A DNA stretch of 64,000 nt, taken from the NCBI RefSeq assembly GCF_002078875.1, contig NC_034410.1, positions 102,740,138 through 102,804,137 on the forward strand. Direction: 5' to 3'. Origin of the DNA: Numida meleagris (Eukaryota > Chordata > Aves > Galliformes > Numididae). Both the position numbers and the translations under genes were made by a program. The notes beneath the pieces are model-generated. The model was not told where the DNA came from. It ran no database searches and was given only the letters and a program-made list of their open reading frames with translations. This document shows, in pieces, positions 36,986 through 47,694 of the stretch (positions within the stretch are counted from its first letter, which is position 1; every line of letters begins with the position of its first letter).

Positions 36986-37600
36986 CTTCTGGATGGCGGC
37001 CGGCGTGATCTCGCCCTTCCCCCGCTGCCGGGGGGCCGCAAACGCCACCGACATGTCGCGCCGCAGCCGCCAGCAGGGCTCAGCCCGGCCCAGCCCCCGC
37101 CCGCTCACGCGCACCCCGCGGCAGCGGGAGGCGGCCGCGATCCGGGAACAGGGCTGCGCGGTGGGCGGGGCGGCGGCCCAGCGGGACGGCCCACCCAGCT
37201 CCCGCCGGGGAAGGGTTAAGGTGGGCCGGGAGCTCCTCCCTGCTTTCCAGCAGTGAGAAAGAAGCCATGAGGAGGGTCGGGCGCTTTGACGAGTATGGGC
37301 AAAGCAGCGGGACCGAGAGTCGGCTGCGCCGTTCGAAAGCGGTCGCCCTGCGCCACGCCGACCTTCTCGGCCTCCCCTCTCTTTATCGCGGTGTTGGTAC
37401 GTTCCGACCCCACTCTGCTCAGCGCCGGACAGGCGGCAAAGTGGTACGGCCGGCAGAGGGGGAGATGGGAGCGCGGCGGCTCTCGCGTTACACGGGGCTG
37501 CTGTGCTCCCCGCGTGGCGGCAGTTGGTCGCGCCCAGGCAGCCCGCTCTGCCGGTGGGGCGGGGATGCGGCTCCGCGGAGTGCCGCCTAAACTGACAGGT
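36650..37600. promoter_or_regulatory. SS18: CpG island and SS18 promoter
   Basis: The sequence changes from AT-rich to strongly GC- and CpG-rich here. It covers SS18 exon 1, its 5' untranslated region and the flanking upstream DNA. A GC box (GTGGGCGGGGCGG) lies near 37160. No TATA box is evident on the minus strand, which fits a housekeeping CpG promoter. Long open frames on both strands here reflect GC-rich composition and carry no known protein signature. The exact transcription start cannot be read from the sequence. Confidence 0.75.
36986..37054 (-). CDS. SS18: SS18 coding exon 1 (residues 1-23)
   Basis: The ATG at 37054-37052 opens a 23-codon segment beginning MSVAFAAPRQRGKGEITPAA, which is the conserved SS18 N-terminus and the start of the SNH domain that contacts the BRG1/BRM ATPases. 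The exon ends in AAG at 36986, followed by a GTGAGG donor, phase 0. No ATG was seen on the minus strand in the roughly 200 bases upstream, so this start is clear. It lies inside a CpG island, as expected for a ubiquitously expressed gene. Confidence 0.96.
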
Positions 37601-37938
37601 GGAGAAACAGAAAAAGTAAAGAAAAAGTTGCAGGGGAGCAGCTGGTGCCGCCTGCCCCCGGCTCGTCTGCTCGCTCCTCAGGCTGGCTCCTTTCACAGCC
37701 CCGTTTGTACTAACAAGGCTTTTTCCTCTGTCTCCCACACACTTTACCCTCATAATGGCTATCATAGTTGTAGCAAAGCAAAAGCAAGAAGACTATAAAG
37801 AAACCTGTTTTGCTCAAGTTGACAGCCATCACAGTGACTCATGGTTACTATTCTATGCTCTTTGAGTGAGCTCGGTCACAACAGCTCTGCTTACAACTTA
37901 CGCTTTTTCTAAATATCACAGACAGTGAGGATTCCCTA

Positions 37939-38348
37939 GAATGAATCACAGTATACCTTCGGCTGGAAGTGACCTCAGTCCCACCCCGTGCCGTGGGCAG
38001 GGCTGCCCCCCACCAGCTCAGCTGCCCAGGGCCCCATCCAACCTGGCCCTGAGTACCTCCAGGGATGGGGCACCACAGCTTCTCTGGGCAGCTGTGCCAG
38101 CACCTCACTGCACTCTGAGTGAAAAGTTTCTCCCTGATATCTAACCTAAATCTCCTCTCTTTTAGTTTAAAGCGGTTTCCCCTTCTCCTATTGTTATCAG
38201 ACTGCATAAAACGTCAGTCCCCCTCCTGCTTTATAAGCTCCCTTCGGGTACTGGAAAGCCACAATGAGATCACCCCACAGCCTTCTCCAACCAAAACAAG
38301 CCCAGCTCCCTCAACCTGTCTTTTCTAGGAGAGATGCTCCAGCCCACT
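37939..38348 (-). repeat. CR1 3' fragment (antisense)
   Basis: The plus strand reads as the complement of a CR1 3' region: GGAAGTGACCTCAGTCCCAC, TGCCGTGGGCAGGGCTGCC, GGGCCCCATCCAACCTGGCC, then AAGTTTCTCCCTGATATCTA and the part ending CTAGGAGAGATGCTCCAGCC. The element is about 410 bp and 5'-truncated. Confidence 0.88.
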
Positions 38349-38684
38349 AGGAATTAAGAATGCAAGACAGCTGTGGAAAATGCTACCTCTTAGCCAGCTG
38401 CAAATAGAAAAACAAGGATTTAACTCTCTAGCAGAAGTATACACATGGCTCTTAGGAACTGGTGAAGTGTGTGAATGTGCCCCAAGGCAGCAGGCCCCTT
38501 CATTAACTGGAGGGTAAGCGTTCTCATGAAATACACTGAACACCAAGAACTCAGCAAAATGTTTTCCCACAAGTATAACTTATCTTGCTCTCATCCTCTG
38601 CTTACCCAGGTGCTGTTTGCAGAACATTTTGCAAAGGGGTATCTTGGTGATCTCAGTATTGGAGAAAATACTGCTTACGTGTCA

Positions 38685-38860
38685 TATAATGGCCTGGGTT
38701 AAAAAAGACCTCAAAGATCATCGAGTTTCAACCCCCTGCCGTGGGCAGGGTCACCAACCACTAGACAGGCTGCCCAGAGCCACATCCAGCCTTACCTTGA
38801 ATGCTTCCAGGAATGGAGCATCCAAAACCTCTCTGAACAACTTGTTCCAGTACATCACTT
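38685..38860 (-). repeat. CR1 3' fragment (antisense)
   Basis: GGCCTGGGTTAAAAAAGACC, ATCATCGAGTTTCAACCCCC, GGCTGCCCAGAGCCACATCC and GAACAACTTGTTCCAGT match the complement of a CR1 tail, more diverged than the copy at 37.9 kb. Confidence 0.85.
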
Positions 38861-41635
38861 GCTGTGTCAGCCACAGAAATACTGCTTTGAAGATCTAAAT
38901 GTTGCTCCATATTCTCCCACACTTTCATCTTGATGATGAGTAGAGGAGAAAAAATAGGCTTATGAGATTCTACAGATGAGGAATCATAAAATGAATGAAG
39001 TAACCACCCATCATATTTTGCAAAAATAGTCCAAATTAAATACGAGAAACTTTTGAGTACCTTCCTGTTTCCATACAAAATACGGGAGAATGGTGTATAG
39101 AATTCAACTGTATCTGTATAGAGGGAGATACGTGTGTAAGTTCATTCATTCCTAATAATTAAAACCACATTTTTTTGCCTAGTTTTGCCCGGCCATTAAA
39201 TTAAATCCATTTCTTTCCCTTTTCTTTGTGATGATTTTTCATTCCTATATTTAAAATGTTGGACTTCTATATTCATAAATAGCAACAGATCTAAAGAAAC
39301 ATTGGAAAAAGATTCCACAGCTCTATTTTAAAATCAGTATGTAAATAATGGCACAGATGCATACAAGTAAGGAAATAGATAGCTACAATGGAAATGTGCC
39401 ACATGTCTCAGAACACATAACCACAACAGGGTGTCTCTTTTATGACTTTCTTAATGCACTGCAATATGCCTAGATATCAAGGTATAGATAGTAGTAGTCT
39501 ATAGGTATAGATAGTAGTAGATATCATTACTCACAACTTTAACATTATTTAATTGTAATTTAGATGCATAAATCTAGATCATCACCAAGAGCTTCAAATA
39601 CAAATACTTTTCACTCAGATCTTTCTTCCACTTCTGTTCTAACTTTCATCTATGTATTATCCTTTTTGTTTATGTGTATTCGAGTATGCTTTATTGTTTT
39701 GAGATAGAAGAAACAGAGAAGGACAGGCCCTTTTCTGAAAGACTCTCTTACCTCACGCTTCCAACTCATACTTTTGGTAAGTAGTAGGTAAAGATACAGT
39801 CCCCGAGTCTGGGTCTTGAAAGTATTAACATTTAGTTCCTTGAGAAAGAAAGTGAAAGGAATAGAAGAAGAGTGGGTTTAGTCTTCTCAGGACTGAGTCA
39901 AAATTCCTCATCACAGGAGGGCTATGTTTTGGTTAGTTTCTGAGAAACATGCAATATTTGCAATGATCCACTCTTGGAACAATTCTGAGGGAAAAGAAAT
40001 TGTAAGCTATCTCCACTTTCTACCTATGTTTTCTGCCAATATTGTCTGAGTTTCCATAAATTCTCCGGAATAGAAGAGAAAGGTAAGAGAAGGAATCAGC
40101 AGACATTCCCTTCCACGAGCAGGCCAATACAGAATGTTGAATCATCATTATTTTTAAATTTCATAAATCTCAGATTTCATAATTGGTGTTTACTGAGCTC
40201 TTTAGAATACAAAGGACAGCACAAAATATTATGGTAGCTTGTCTGCTTACACTTGCTTGACTAAAGCTCTCAGTTGAGAATGTTTCCTGAGAATAATTCC
40301 TGAGAGTTTTGCCTTAAATAGAGACTTTAACATGTCGGTGACGGCACTTCATTTTGTGCATTCATTTCCAACTGACAAAAAAAAAAATCACTTTCCTTAC
40401 TCTAGTAAGTAAGATAGCTCAGGACCATCTGCTAGTAGGATGATAGGTTGAATTAAGCGTTTTTTTTTAGGGCACATCAGAGTGTTTCTGCATATTTTTT
40501 GTAACATCAGCAATACAATCAGGTAACAATTACAGCAAATCCCAAAGAAGCACCTTGTTTTGATAGATGAAGATGGAAGGCAGCAAAACCAACTATTGTT
40601 GGTTTAGTGTTTCTTTACCAACTGAACTTGGTGTCACCTCATGGCTTTGGTGGGATTTCCTACATGCCCAGTCTCCATGGGCATTCATGTTGCTGCAAAA
40701 TGGAGCTAACATCTGCCGGTTTAAATGGTTGAGTCTCAAAAATGATTTAGATTCTATTTAATAAGCAGTAATTTGTTATCAAAATACACAGCAATATTAA
40801 TGTGAGAGTAAATTATGGTTCCTAAAAGGGATTGCACTAACAGGGTAAATTTGTCTTGAATTTATTGTTTCAGCTTCTTGTCTGATACTTTCAATTTTTC
40901 CATTTATATTTTGCACTGGCTTTTGTATAGAATATTAATAAGAAGTAGCACCTGAAATGCAAGCCTCTACATTTAGATATAAAATGAAGTACTCAAAAAG
41001 CATTGCACACTACAATCATATTGGTGGTTCTGCCATGTTCCAGTGGGGCAGTAACAAAACCAGAAAAAAATCAACGTGATGCTAAATTTTTATTCTAGTG
41101 TCTGTCATTTTATATTGAAAATATAAATATTTAGAATAAGGGCACTCACATCATGTTCAGCAGTTTGCAGTAATGGGAGTAAGTGCAGCAGCTGAGTAGA
41201 GAAAATTTTTCTGTGTCCTGATTTTATTCTTCAAAAGGGAATCTCCAGCTAGTAGGAATGTATGCTATAAATAAAGAATAGCAGAACATCTAATCTAAGC
41301 CTCTTTGGAGCTGAAAATTCTTCAAGAATTCTTAGAGGTTAATATTTTATTTTAGAACATAGAAGCGAAGTTCTATAGTTCCTGATTTCTTTATTTTTCG
41401 AATGTCAAAAGCAAAGCAGAAATGATAAACCTGAGAAAGCATTGCCAAGTGATGCTGAAGAAAGGATATCAGTGTTCTTGAATATAACTTCATATTCTTA
41501 TCTATTTAAGGCAACTTCGACAGTTTGCAATGAAGATGTGTACTTTTCTGGAAATGCTTCTAGGGACTTTCACTTCTGCACCATCCTCAGCCTTTTGAAG
41601 TCTCATCAACATAAAGGACAGAGGAAGTGACTGAG
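38861..41635. other. AT-rich intergenic sequence
   Basis: No gene or repeat family was recognised. A short duplication (GGTATAGATAGTAGTAG) occurs at about 39481-39525. If PSMA8 exon 1 survived it would be expected in this general area, but I find no match. Confidence 0.7.
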
Positions 41636-41640
41636 CAGGT

Positions 41641-42331
41641 TGTCATGGTTTTGTGATTTTTCTTATTGGTATTCCACATCATAACATCATGTAGTGAATG
41701 TACCTGGTTCTCAGAAGAGAAGGACTACTACATTTCCCAGGGTACTTTTCTCCTCTGNNNNNNNNNNNNNNNNNNNNNNNNNNNNNNNNNNNNNNNNNNN
41801 NNNNNNNNNNNNNNNNNNNNNNNNNNNNNNNNNNNNNNNNNNNNNNNNNNNNNNNNNNNNNNNNNNNNNNNNNNNNNNNNNNNNNNNNNNNNNNNNNNNN
41901 NNNNNNNNNNNNNNNNNNNNNNNNNNNNNNNNNNNNNNNNNNNNNNNNNNNNNNNNNNNNNNNNNNNNNNNNNNNNNNNNNNNNNNNNNNNNNNNNNNNN
42001 NNNNNNNNNNNNNNNNNNNNNNNNNNNNNNNNNNNNNNNNNNNNNNNNNNNNNNNNNNNNNNNNNNNNNNNNNNNNNNNNNNNNNNNNNNNNNNNNNNNN
42101 NNNNNNNNNNNNTTAAATTGTAATTATATGGTATTATAGTGTGTTGTTTTGCATTCCGATATCTTATTTAGTAAATTAGTTTGTTTCTCCTCAGATTGTT
42201 GCCGCTGTTTTTTGCTCTCAGGGCCATCTCCTTACCCTTTTTTCCCTTTTCCCTTTTCCCACGGTGTGGGCCCGTGGGTCCCCCGTCCCCTTCGTCACAG
42301 AACCGGGCCGAACACCCGTAAACCACTGACA
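41641..42331. mobile_element. Solo LTR of an endogenous retrovirus, interrupted by an assembly gap
   Basis: The segment begins TGTCATGG and ends CACTGACA, so it has the TG...CA ends of an LTR with a 5-bp inverted terminus (TGTCA/TGACA). The 5 bases just before it (41636-41640) and just after it (42332-42336) are both CAGGT, a perfect 5-bp target-site duplication. The right part carries a T/C-rich and GC-rich stretch of the kind found around an LTR R-U5. Bases 41758-42112 are N, so the true length is unknown, and an internal retroviral region could be hidden there. No retroviral coding sequence is visible. Strand and family are not determined. Confidence 0.7.
41758..42112. other. Assembly gap (355 N)
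   Basis: A run of undetermined bases inside the LTR-like element. Apparent open frames across it are artefacts. Confidence 1.
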
Positions 42332-42559
42332 CAGGTACAGGATAGTACTTCTGCCTTGTCATCGGAATTGTAATCAACCACTTGCTGAAGGAATAAAGAA
42401 AAATAGTTATATCATGTGTAGTTTTCTTTCTCTGAAGAAAGACTGATCCCATGACCTACTTAAGACCTCCCTCATTCCTATGTCAGTGTTTTGCCAATAC
42501 TGCCCAGGATGCTTTTGTTCTTTGCCAAAAGTGCATATTGCTGACTCTCATTCATCTTC

Positions 42560-44175
42560 TCCACCTGGATCCCCGCATCCTATTCTTCTGGGCTGCTTTC
42601 CATCCAGTTGGCCCCTAGCATGTAGTGATACATGTGGTTATTCTTACGGAAGTGCAGTACTTTGCACTTCGCTTTGCTGAACCTAATGAGGTTCATGTCT
42701 GCCCATTTCTTCAACCTGTTGAAGTCCCTCTGAATGGCAGCAGTCACTACTCCCAGTTAAATAGTATTGGCCTTCATACTGACCCAGAGGTATGTCACTA
42801 CTGACTGGCCTGCTGGACTCCATACCGCTGAGAACAGCCCTATGAGCATGACAGTTCAGCTCGTTTTCAGTACATGACACTATGCACTTACCTAGTCTGT
42901 ACTTCATCCATATGTCTATGTTATGGGAGATACTGTCTGAAGTGTCGTAAAGGTTGGGATTAAAAAATCCTGTACTCTTCCCTCATTCACCAAACCTGTT
43001 GTCTCTTCACAGAAGGCTATCAAGTGGGTTATTGTGAAATTTACTCTTCACAAATTCATGCTGAGTATTCCCCATCACCTTCTTGTCCTTAATATACTTA
43101 GAAATGGTTTTCAGCATTATTTGTTCCATCCTCTCCCCAGGGATCAAGGTGAGGCTGAATGGCCTGTAGTCCCCTGGATCCTCCTTCTTGCCCTTCTTGA
43201 TGATGGGTGCCTCCCATCAGGCCCCGTGGACCTATGTAAGTCCACTTTGTTTAAATATTTCAATCCACTTTGTTTAAATATTTCTTAATCTAATCCTCTT
43301 CCACCAAGTTGTTCTTGCACCAGAATATCCCATGTGTCTCAAGGAGTGGCGGTTTCTGAAAGCTGGTCTTAAAGATTGGGGCAGGGAACGTATTGAATAC
43401 CTCAGCTTTTATGGTGTCTGTTGTCACAAGGCCCCTGCCCCATTCATCATTGGGCTCACATTTCCCCGAGTCTTCCTTTTGCTGCTGATCAACCCATGAA
43501 AGTCTTTCTTCTTGTGCTTCACAGCCCTCACCAGATTCAACTCCAGATTAGCTTTGGCTTTCCTAACTCATTCCCTGAATACTCAGACAGTGTGTGTATT
43601 CTTCCAAGATTCTTCCCCTGTCCTTGCTTTGACTATTTTTGTATTTGGGTTCTGTTAGGAATTCCTTGTTTATCCCTGCAGGCTTCCTTGTTCAGTTTCC
43701 TGCTTGTCAAGGTGGACCGTAATTGAGTTTGGAGGAGCTGATCTTTGAAAATTGGCCACCTTTCATGGATCCCTCCTCTCTCTAGGACCATATCTGAAGG
43801 GATTCTTTCAAGCAGGTCCTTGATCAGGCCAGATTCTGCTCTTCTGAAATCTCAGTTGTAATCCTGCTTTTTTTGCTTTGTTCCATCCTCCCAGGATTCC
43901 CACATCTCATGGTCAATGCAGCCAAAGCTGTTCAGGACCTTCCCATCCCCGGCAAATCCTTCCTTGTTTGTATGTGTGAGGTTCAGCTAAGCACCTCTCC
44001 TTGTTGGCTCTTTGATCATCTTTTTTAGGATTTTGTCATCAACACACTCCCCATGCCTTCTGCATGGCTTGTGCCTTGCTGTGTTGCACCATCAGACAGC
44101 AGGATGGTTGAAGTCCTCCATGAGGATCAGTGCAAATGTGAGACTTCTACTAACTGTCTGAAGAAGGCCTTCTAC
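42560..44175 (-). mobile_element. Old CR1 LINE, antisense ORF2 remnant
   Basis: The plus strand reads as the decayed complement of CR1 ORF2. Recognisable blocks, in order, are TTTGCTGAACCTAATGAGGT, TTCAACCTGTTGAAGTCCCT, a stretch complementary to the RT motif that reads PGERMEQIM, CTGTAGTCCCCTGGATCCTC, CATCAGGCCCCGTGGACCTA and GTTGAAGTCCTCCATGAGGA. Many indels and substitutions show great age. Near 43238-43284 a 24-bp unit containing CCACTTTGTTTAAATATTTC is duplicated in tandem. The left end is uncertain. Confidence 0.75.
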
Positions 44176-44180
44176 AGATG

Positions 44181-44725
44181 ATCATAGAATCATAAAACGA
44201 TAGAATATCCCAAGTTGGAAGGGACCCAACTCCTGGCTCCACACAGGACCACCCAAAATTCAAATCATATTTCTGAGAGCATTGTCCAAACACCCCTTAA
44301 ACTCCAACAGCTTGGGCCATGCCCACTGCCCTGGGCAGCCTGTTCCATGCCCACCACCCTCTGGTGCAGCAATTTTCCCTAACCCCCAGTTGCCCCTCCC
44401 TTGACACAGACCCATGCTGTTCCCTCTGGCCTGTCACTGCCACAGAGAGCAGAGCTCAGCGCTGCCCCTCTGCTCCCTGTGAGGAGCTGTAGGACACCAC
44501 GAGGCCACTCCTCAGTCTCCTTTGCTCTGGGCTGAACAAACCCAGGGACCTCAGTCACTCCTCATACACCTTGCCCTCTAGACCCTTCACCATCTGTGTA
44601 GCCCTACTTTGGGCACTGTCTAATAGTTTTATATCTTTCCTATATTGTGGTGCCTAAATGTGCACATAGTGCTCGAGGTGAGGCTGTACTGGTGCAGAGT
44701 AGAGCACCAGCTGTACTTCTTCCCG
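44181..44725 (-). mobile_element. CR1 3' segment (antisense), abutting the older CR1
   Basis: The tail ATCATAGAATCATAAAACGA at 44181 marks the 3' end. Then follow AAGTTGGAAGGGACCCAACT, GGGCAGCCTGTTCCATGCC and, farther 5' in the element, GTGCTCGAGGTGAGGCTGTA. It is about 545 bp long and younger than the remnant on its left. It shares a subfamily-like 3' region with the copy at 17215-17410. Confidence 0.85.
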
Positions 44726-44774
44726 ATTGCTACAGACACCCAGAACAAATTCACCAGTGTTGTTCTGCACCACT

Positions 44775-45257
44775 TGTTGTCACTAAGGTGCTGTACAAGA
44801 GAAATGGCACCACTGGTTATCAGTACTGACAAGGCTGTCTCTAATCTAGTTTCGGACAAATATAATTGAGTTGACTCCTCATCCATCCCAAAGCAGAGCT
44901 CCATACTCCATTTCTGCTGTGGTGTCACGTAAACAGCATTTGTGTTTGTTCTCTTCTCTCTGCTCATTTTTTATATACTCTATATATTGTGCTTTAAATT
45001 ATGGAAGAAAAATAACATTGCCATTTAAAACTGTGTTGTTTAACTTTCTATATGTGAGATTTCTCAAAGTCACTGTATATTTTATCAGAAACTCTTCAAG
45101 ATTAATTCTTTTGATAAATAAAAAACAATAAATTATACAACAAAATACAAATCAGGGAATACAGTTTTATTTGTCCAAAAATAGATTACAGAGAAAGTCT
45201 TGTCACTCTTAATAACCAGCAGTGTAATTTCTCTTATACAGCACCTCAGTGACAACA
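44775..45257. repeat. Imperfect inverted repeat, arms of about 95 bp
   Basis: The left arm (about 44775-44868) and the right arm (about 45163-45257) are reverse complements with roughly four bases in five matching. Shared words include GTTGTCACT, AGGTGCTGTA, AAGAGAAAT, CTGGTTAT and GGACAAATA. About 295 bp of AT-rich sequence separates them. It could be a foldback DNA element or two opposed copies of a short repeat. No transposase is visible. Confidence 0.65.
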
Positions 45258-45700
45258 AAACACAGCAAAGAAACAATATACTTAGATTCCTGTAAATAAC
45301 ATCTGTGAGTATTACTGTGCTTGAAACCAATTTGGGAAAATATACACTCACTGAAATTTTGTTGTATTGAGTGCACATTTATTGTTCTCTACTTTTAACG
45401 TCTGGTATTCTTGCTGCTTGCTTGCTTTTTTCCATTTTCCAAGTATTTTCAAGGATAAAATTATTGTGACTGTTGATCCAGTTGCAAGGTGAGGGTCTTC
45501 AACACTTCTTACACATGTTGCATATACATTTCACTCTTAGCTTGAAATGAGAGATACAGAAAATTCAGACTTTATAATATTTTAGAAGAAACCAAGATAT
45601 ACTTATGCTGAAGACATATATTGCATCATTGTTTGTACCGTGGTATTGGTTCTTCCAGGAGAGGCTCCATTTCCCTTCAGCCCCATTTCTGTATTTCATA

Positions 45701-45815
45701 TCACAGATTCATAGAATCAGAGAATCACAGAATTGTAGGGGTTGGAAGGGACCTCTAGAGATCATCGAGTCCAACCCCCCTGGAAAGCAGGCTCTGTAGA
45801 CCAGGCTGCACAGGT
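45701..45815 (-). repeat. CR1 3' tail (antisense)
   Basis: AGATTCATAGAATCAGAGAA, GGGGTTGGAAGGGACCTCTA and GATCATCGAGTCCAACCCCC form a typical CR1 3' end in minus orientation. The next part of the same element is probably at 46141-46330. Confidence 0.88.
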
Positions 45816-46140
45816 AAAATCTGTGCATAGTAATTTAGTCACCAGGACTGTGTAAGCCACAGGACTCACTGAAGGCCAAAACTTGTTTCCTTTGAAAGCT
45901 TACTCATTTATACATTTCTGTCCTGAGTAGTTCCATCATCAGTGGAAATAGCGTAGGTGTATATTTTCAAGAGCCAAAAAAGACTAAGATATTTTGAAAT
46001 GTTTCCTTTACCTAGTCCAAATTTCTAACATAGACTGTGCAGGTACAGGGAATGGTTGTTTGAAATGGTAACATCTATAATCTCTGTTACCTTACAGATA
46101 CATATATAGAAAATATGTACTGGTTAGGCAAAATATTGCT

Positions 46141-46330
46141 TAACCACTCCTTCCATGAAGAAATTCTTCCTAACATCTAATCTAAACCTCCCTGGTGCAA
46201 CTTGAGGCTGTTTCCTCACATCCTCGTGAGGATAAACTGGGTATTGCTCTGGTGTGCAAGGTGTCCTCATGCCTGCCTGGGAGGACCTGCCTGTGTGCTC
46301 ACAGGAGCAGCCCCACCAAAAGGTGCTGGG
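46141..46330 (-). repeat. CR1 internal fragment (antisense)
   Basis: AAATTCTTCCTAACATCTAA followed by TCTAAACCTCCCTGGTGCAA is the complement of the CR1 3' region that lies further 5' than the tail at 45.7 kb. The two pieces probably come from one insertion whose middle was lost or replaced. Confidence 0.7.
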
Positions 46331-47582
46331 AAGGGTCAGCTCTAGGAGAAACAGGTAGCAAAAACAAATAGATTTTGAGAAAGCAAAGGAAGGGACACTT
46401 ACATGCTATTTCAATCATGCTCGAGACTTTCAGCTCAAAATCCTAGTTAATCACTGATCACTGACATCATTTATCTTCTTCAGCCCATTGTCAGATTTGA
46501 CAAAGCACTGCTCAAAATTTTCTTTCCAAAATTTATAGATTTACATCTTCTAAGCAAAAAGTTTGATGAGGGGAAATACTAAGGTTCAAATCAACCACTA
46601 AAAACACTTTATGCTCTTTATCAACTTTATCTTCTTATCAGCTGTTGAGATGTTGACTTTAGCATCCTCTCCATTAGTCCTTCTTAGAATTTTCAAAGCT
46701 GCAGTCCTCATGTTGCTTTTTTTTCTACCAGCATGTGTGGAAGGAGCTTCTCATAAATGTCTGCAGTACATCACTGTCTACCTTCAAAACTTTTCCACAC
46801 TGAAATACCTATGAAACCAGGGGCAGCACTTAAGTCGCAATTTGGCATTATTCTGTAGCGAAGTAAACCTCACACCTAGACATTCTCAAAAGCCAGTTTT
46901 TTCCTGCAGCCACTCTACACTCACCTGTGGCCACACGTTCCCACTTTGTCTCCTGTAGCATCACTGTTACTCATCTGATCTTGTAGTGAGATGGTTAAAG
47001 AAGCTAAAATATCAGAAAAACAATTGCTTTTCTATATGACTAGTTTTATGCCTATTGTATTTCATGAATTGGAAGCAGATGACTTTCAATGTCAAAGCAA
47101 GGGAAGGCAATTACTGGGTCAGAAGAGTTGAGCAGAATCACCCTTCTTTGTCAGCAATTAACTTTTAGATTGAAGCTATAAACACCTAGTATACTGAGAA
47201 TACTCGTTATCACATTGATCTGTGATGTCTTGTTATATCCCTGCACCTATGTGTCTGTAACCACCTTATTTCCTTTATCTTCTACTTTGTTTGTAAGCAT
47301 TTTGTTCAGGGGCTGCATCTGTATTGACTTTGTAAACCACAACTTTTGCAACTTCGCAACTTTTTGCTGTGAGGTTTACCACAGTGTATCTTCTTTCCTT
47401 CCTAACAGATGCCAGACATTACTATTTACTGCTTGGAGAGGATTACACAGACTTCACAGAACTGTATGTCTAGGTCATTGTGAAAAGGCTTAGTATTATA
47501 ACATCTCAACGTAATATAAGTAAAGTTAATATTGAAAATAAGAGCAATGTCTTTATTTTGATATAATAGTTTGGAATTTTAG
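46331..47582. other. Intergenic sequence before the PSMA8 relic
   Basis: AT-rich DNA with no recognised repeat. If PSMA8 exon 1 once lay upstream, this would be part of its intron 1. I find no trace of exon 1 here. Confidence 0.65.
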
Positions 47583-47694
47583 TGCTGGATACAGCTGTGT
47601 TGGATGCACACGTTATCTGTCAACATCCTTCAGGAGAAAAGAATTGTAAGGAAAACATGTACACTTGATGATCATGTCTGGTTGGCTTTTGCAG
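47583..47694 (+). pseudogene. PSMA8: PSMA8 relic exon 2
   Basis: One frame reads LQEKRIVRKTCTLDDHVWLA followed by FAG. Over 25 residues ending there, 16 match the PSMA8 segment that ends in LDDHVCMAFAG. The exon ends GCAG at 47694 with a GT directly after it, the same junction and phase as in mammals. An AG at 47581-47582 follows a T-rich run and could be the old acceptor. The 5' third, which should encode the GTNIVVLGVEKK region, is degraded and shifted in frame; the exon is about 15 bases shorter than expected. Confidence 0.88.

Larger units (their letters stand above)
79..37054 (-). other. SS18: SS18 gene, coding exons 1-8 (3' end outside window)
   Basis: SS18 (SYT) is a nuclear subunit of BAF-type SWI/SNF chromatin remodelling complexes and acts as a transcriptional co-activator. 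Eight exons on the minus strand join without a frame break: 69, 77, 85, 154, 222, 168, 105 and 93 nt, 973 nt in all, about 324 codons. The product has the N-terminal SNH domain (roughly residues 15-75, exons 1-3), a proline/methionine-rich linker (exon 4) and the start of the Q/P/G/Y-rich low-complexity domain (exons 5-8). Human SS18 is about 418 residues, so some 90 residues lie left of position 79. All splice sites are GT-AG. Exon junctions and residues agree closely with what is known of mammalian SS18. The promoter is a CpG island near 37.1 kb. The neighbouring TAF4B exon and PSMA8 relic reproduce the mammalian gene order. Confidence 0.97.

Noticed and set aside
36923..37765. Long minus-strand open frame (280 codons) over the SS18 promoter
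   Set aside because: It contains SS18 exon 1 in frame, but the rest reads through intron and upstream CpG-rich DNA, where stops are rare. No protein signature outside exon 1.
41666..42139. Open frames across the N run
   Set aside because: Artefacts of undetermined bases.
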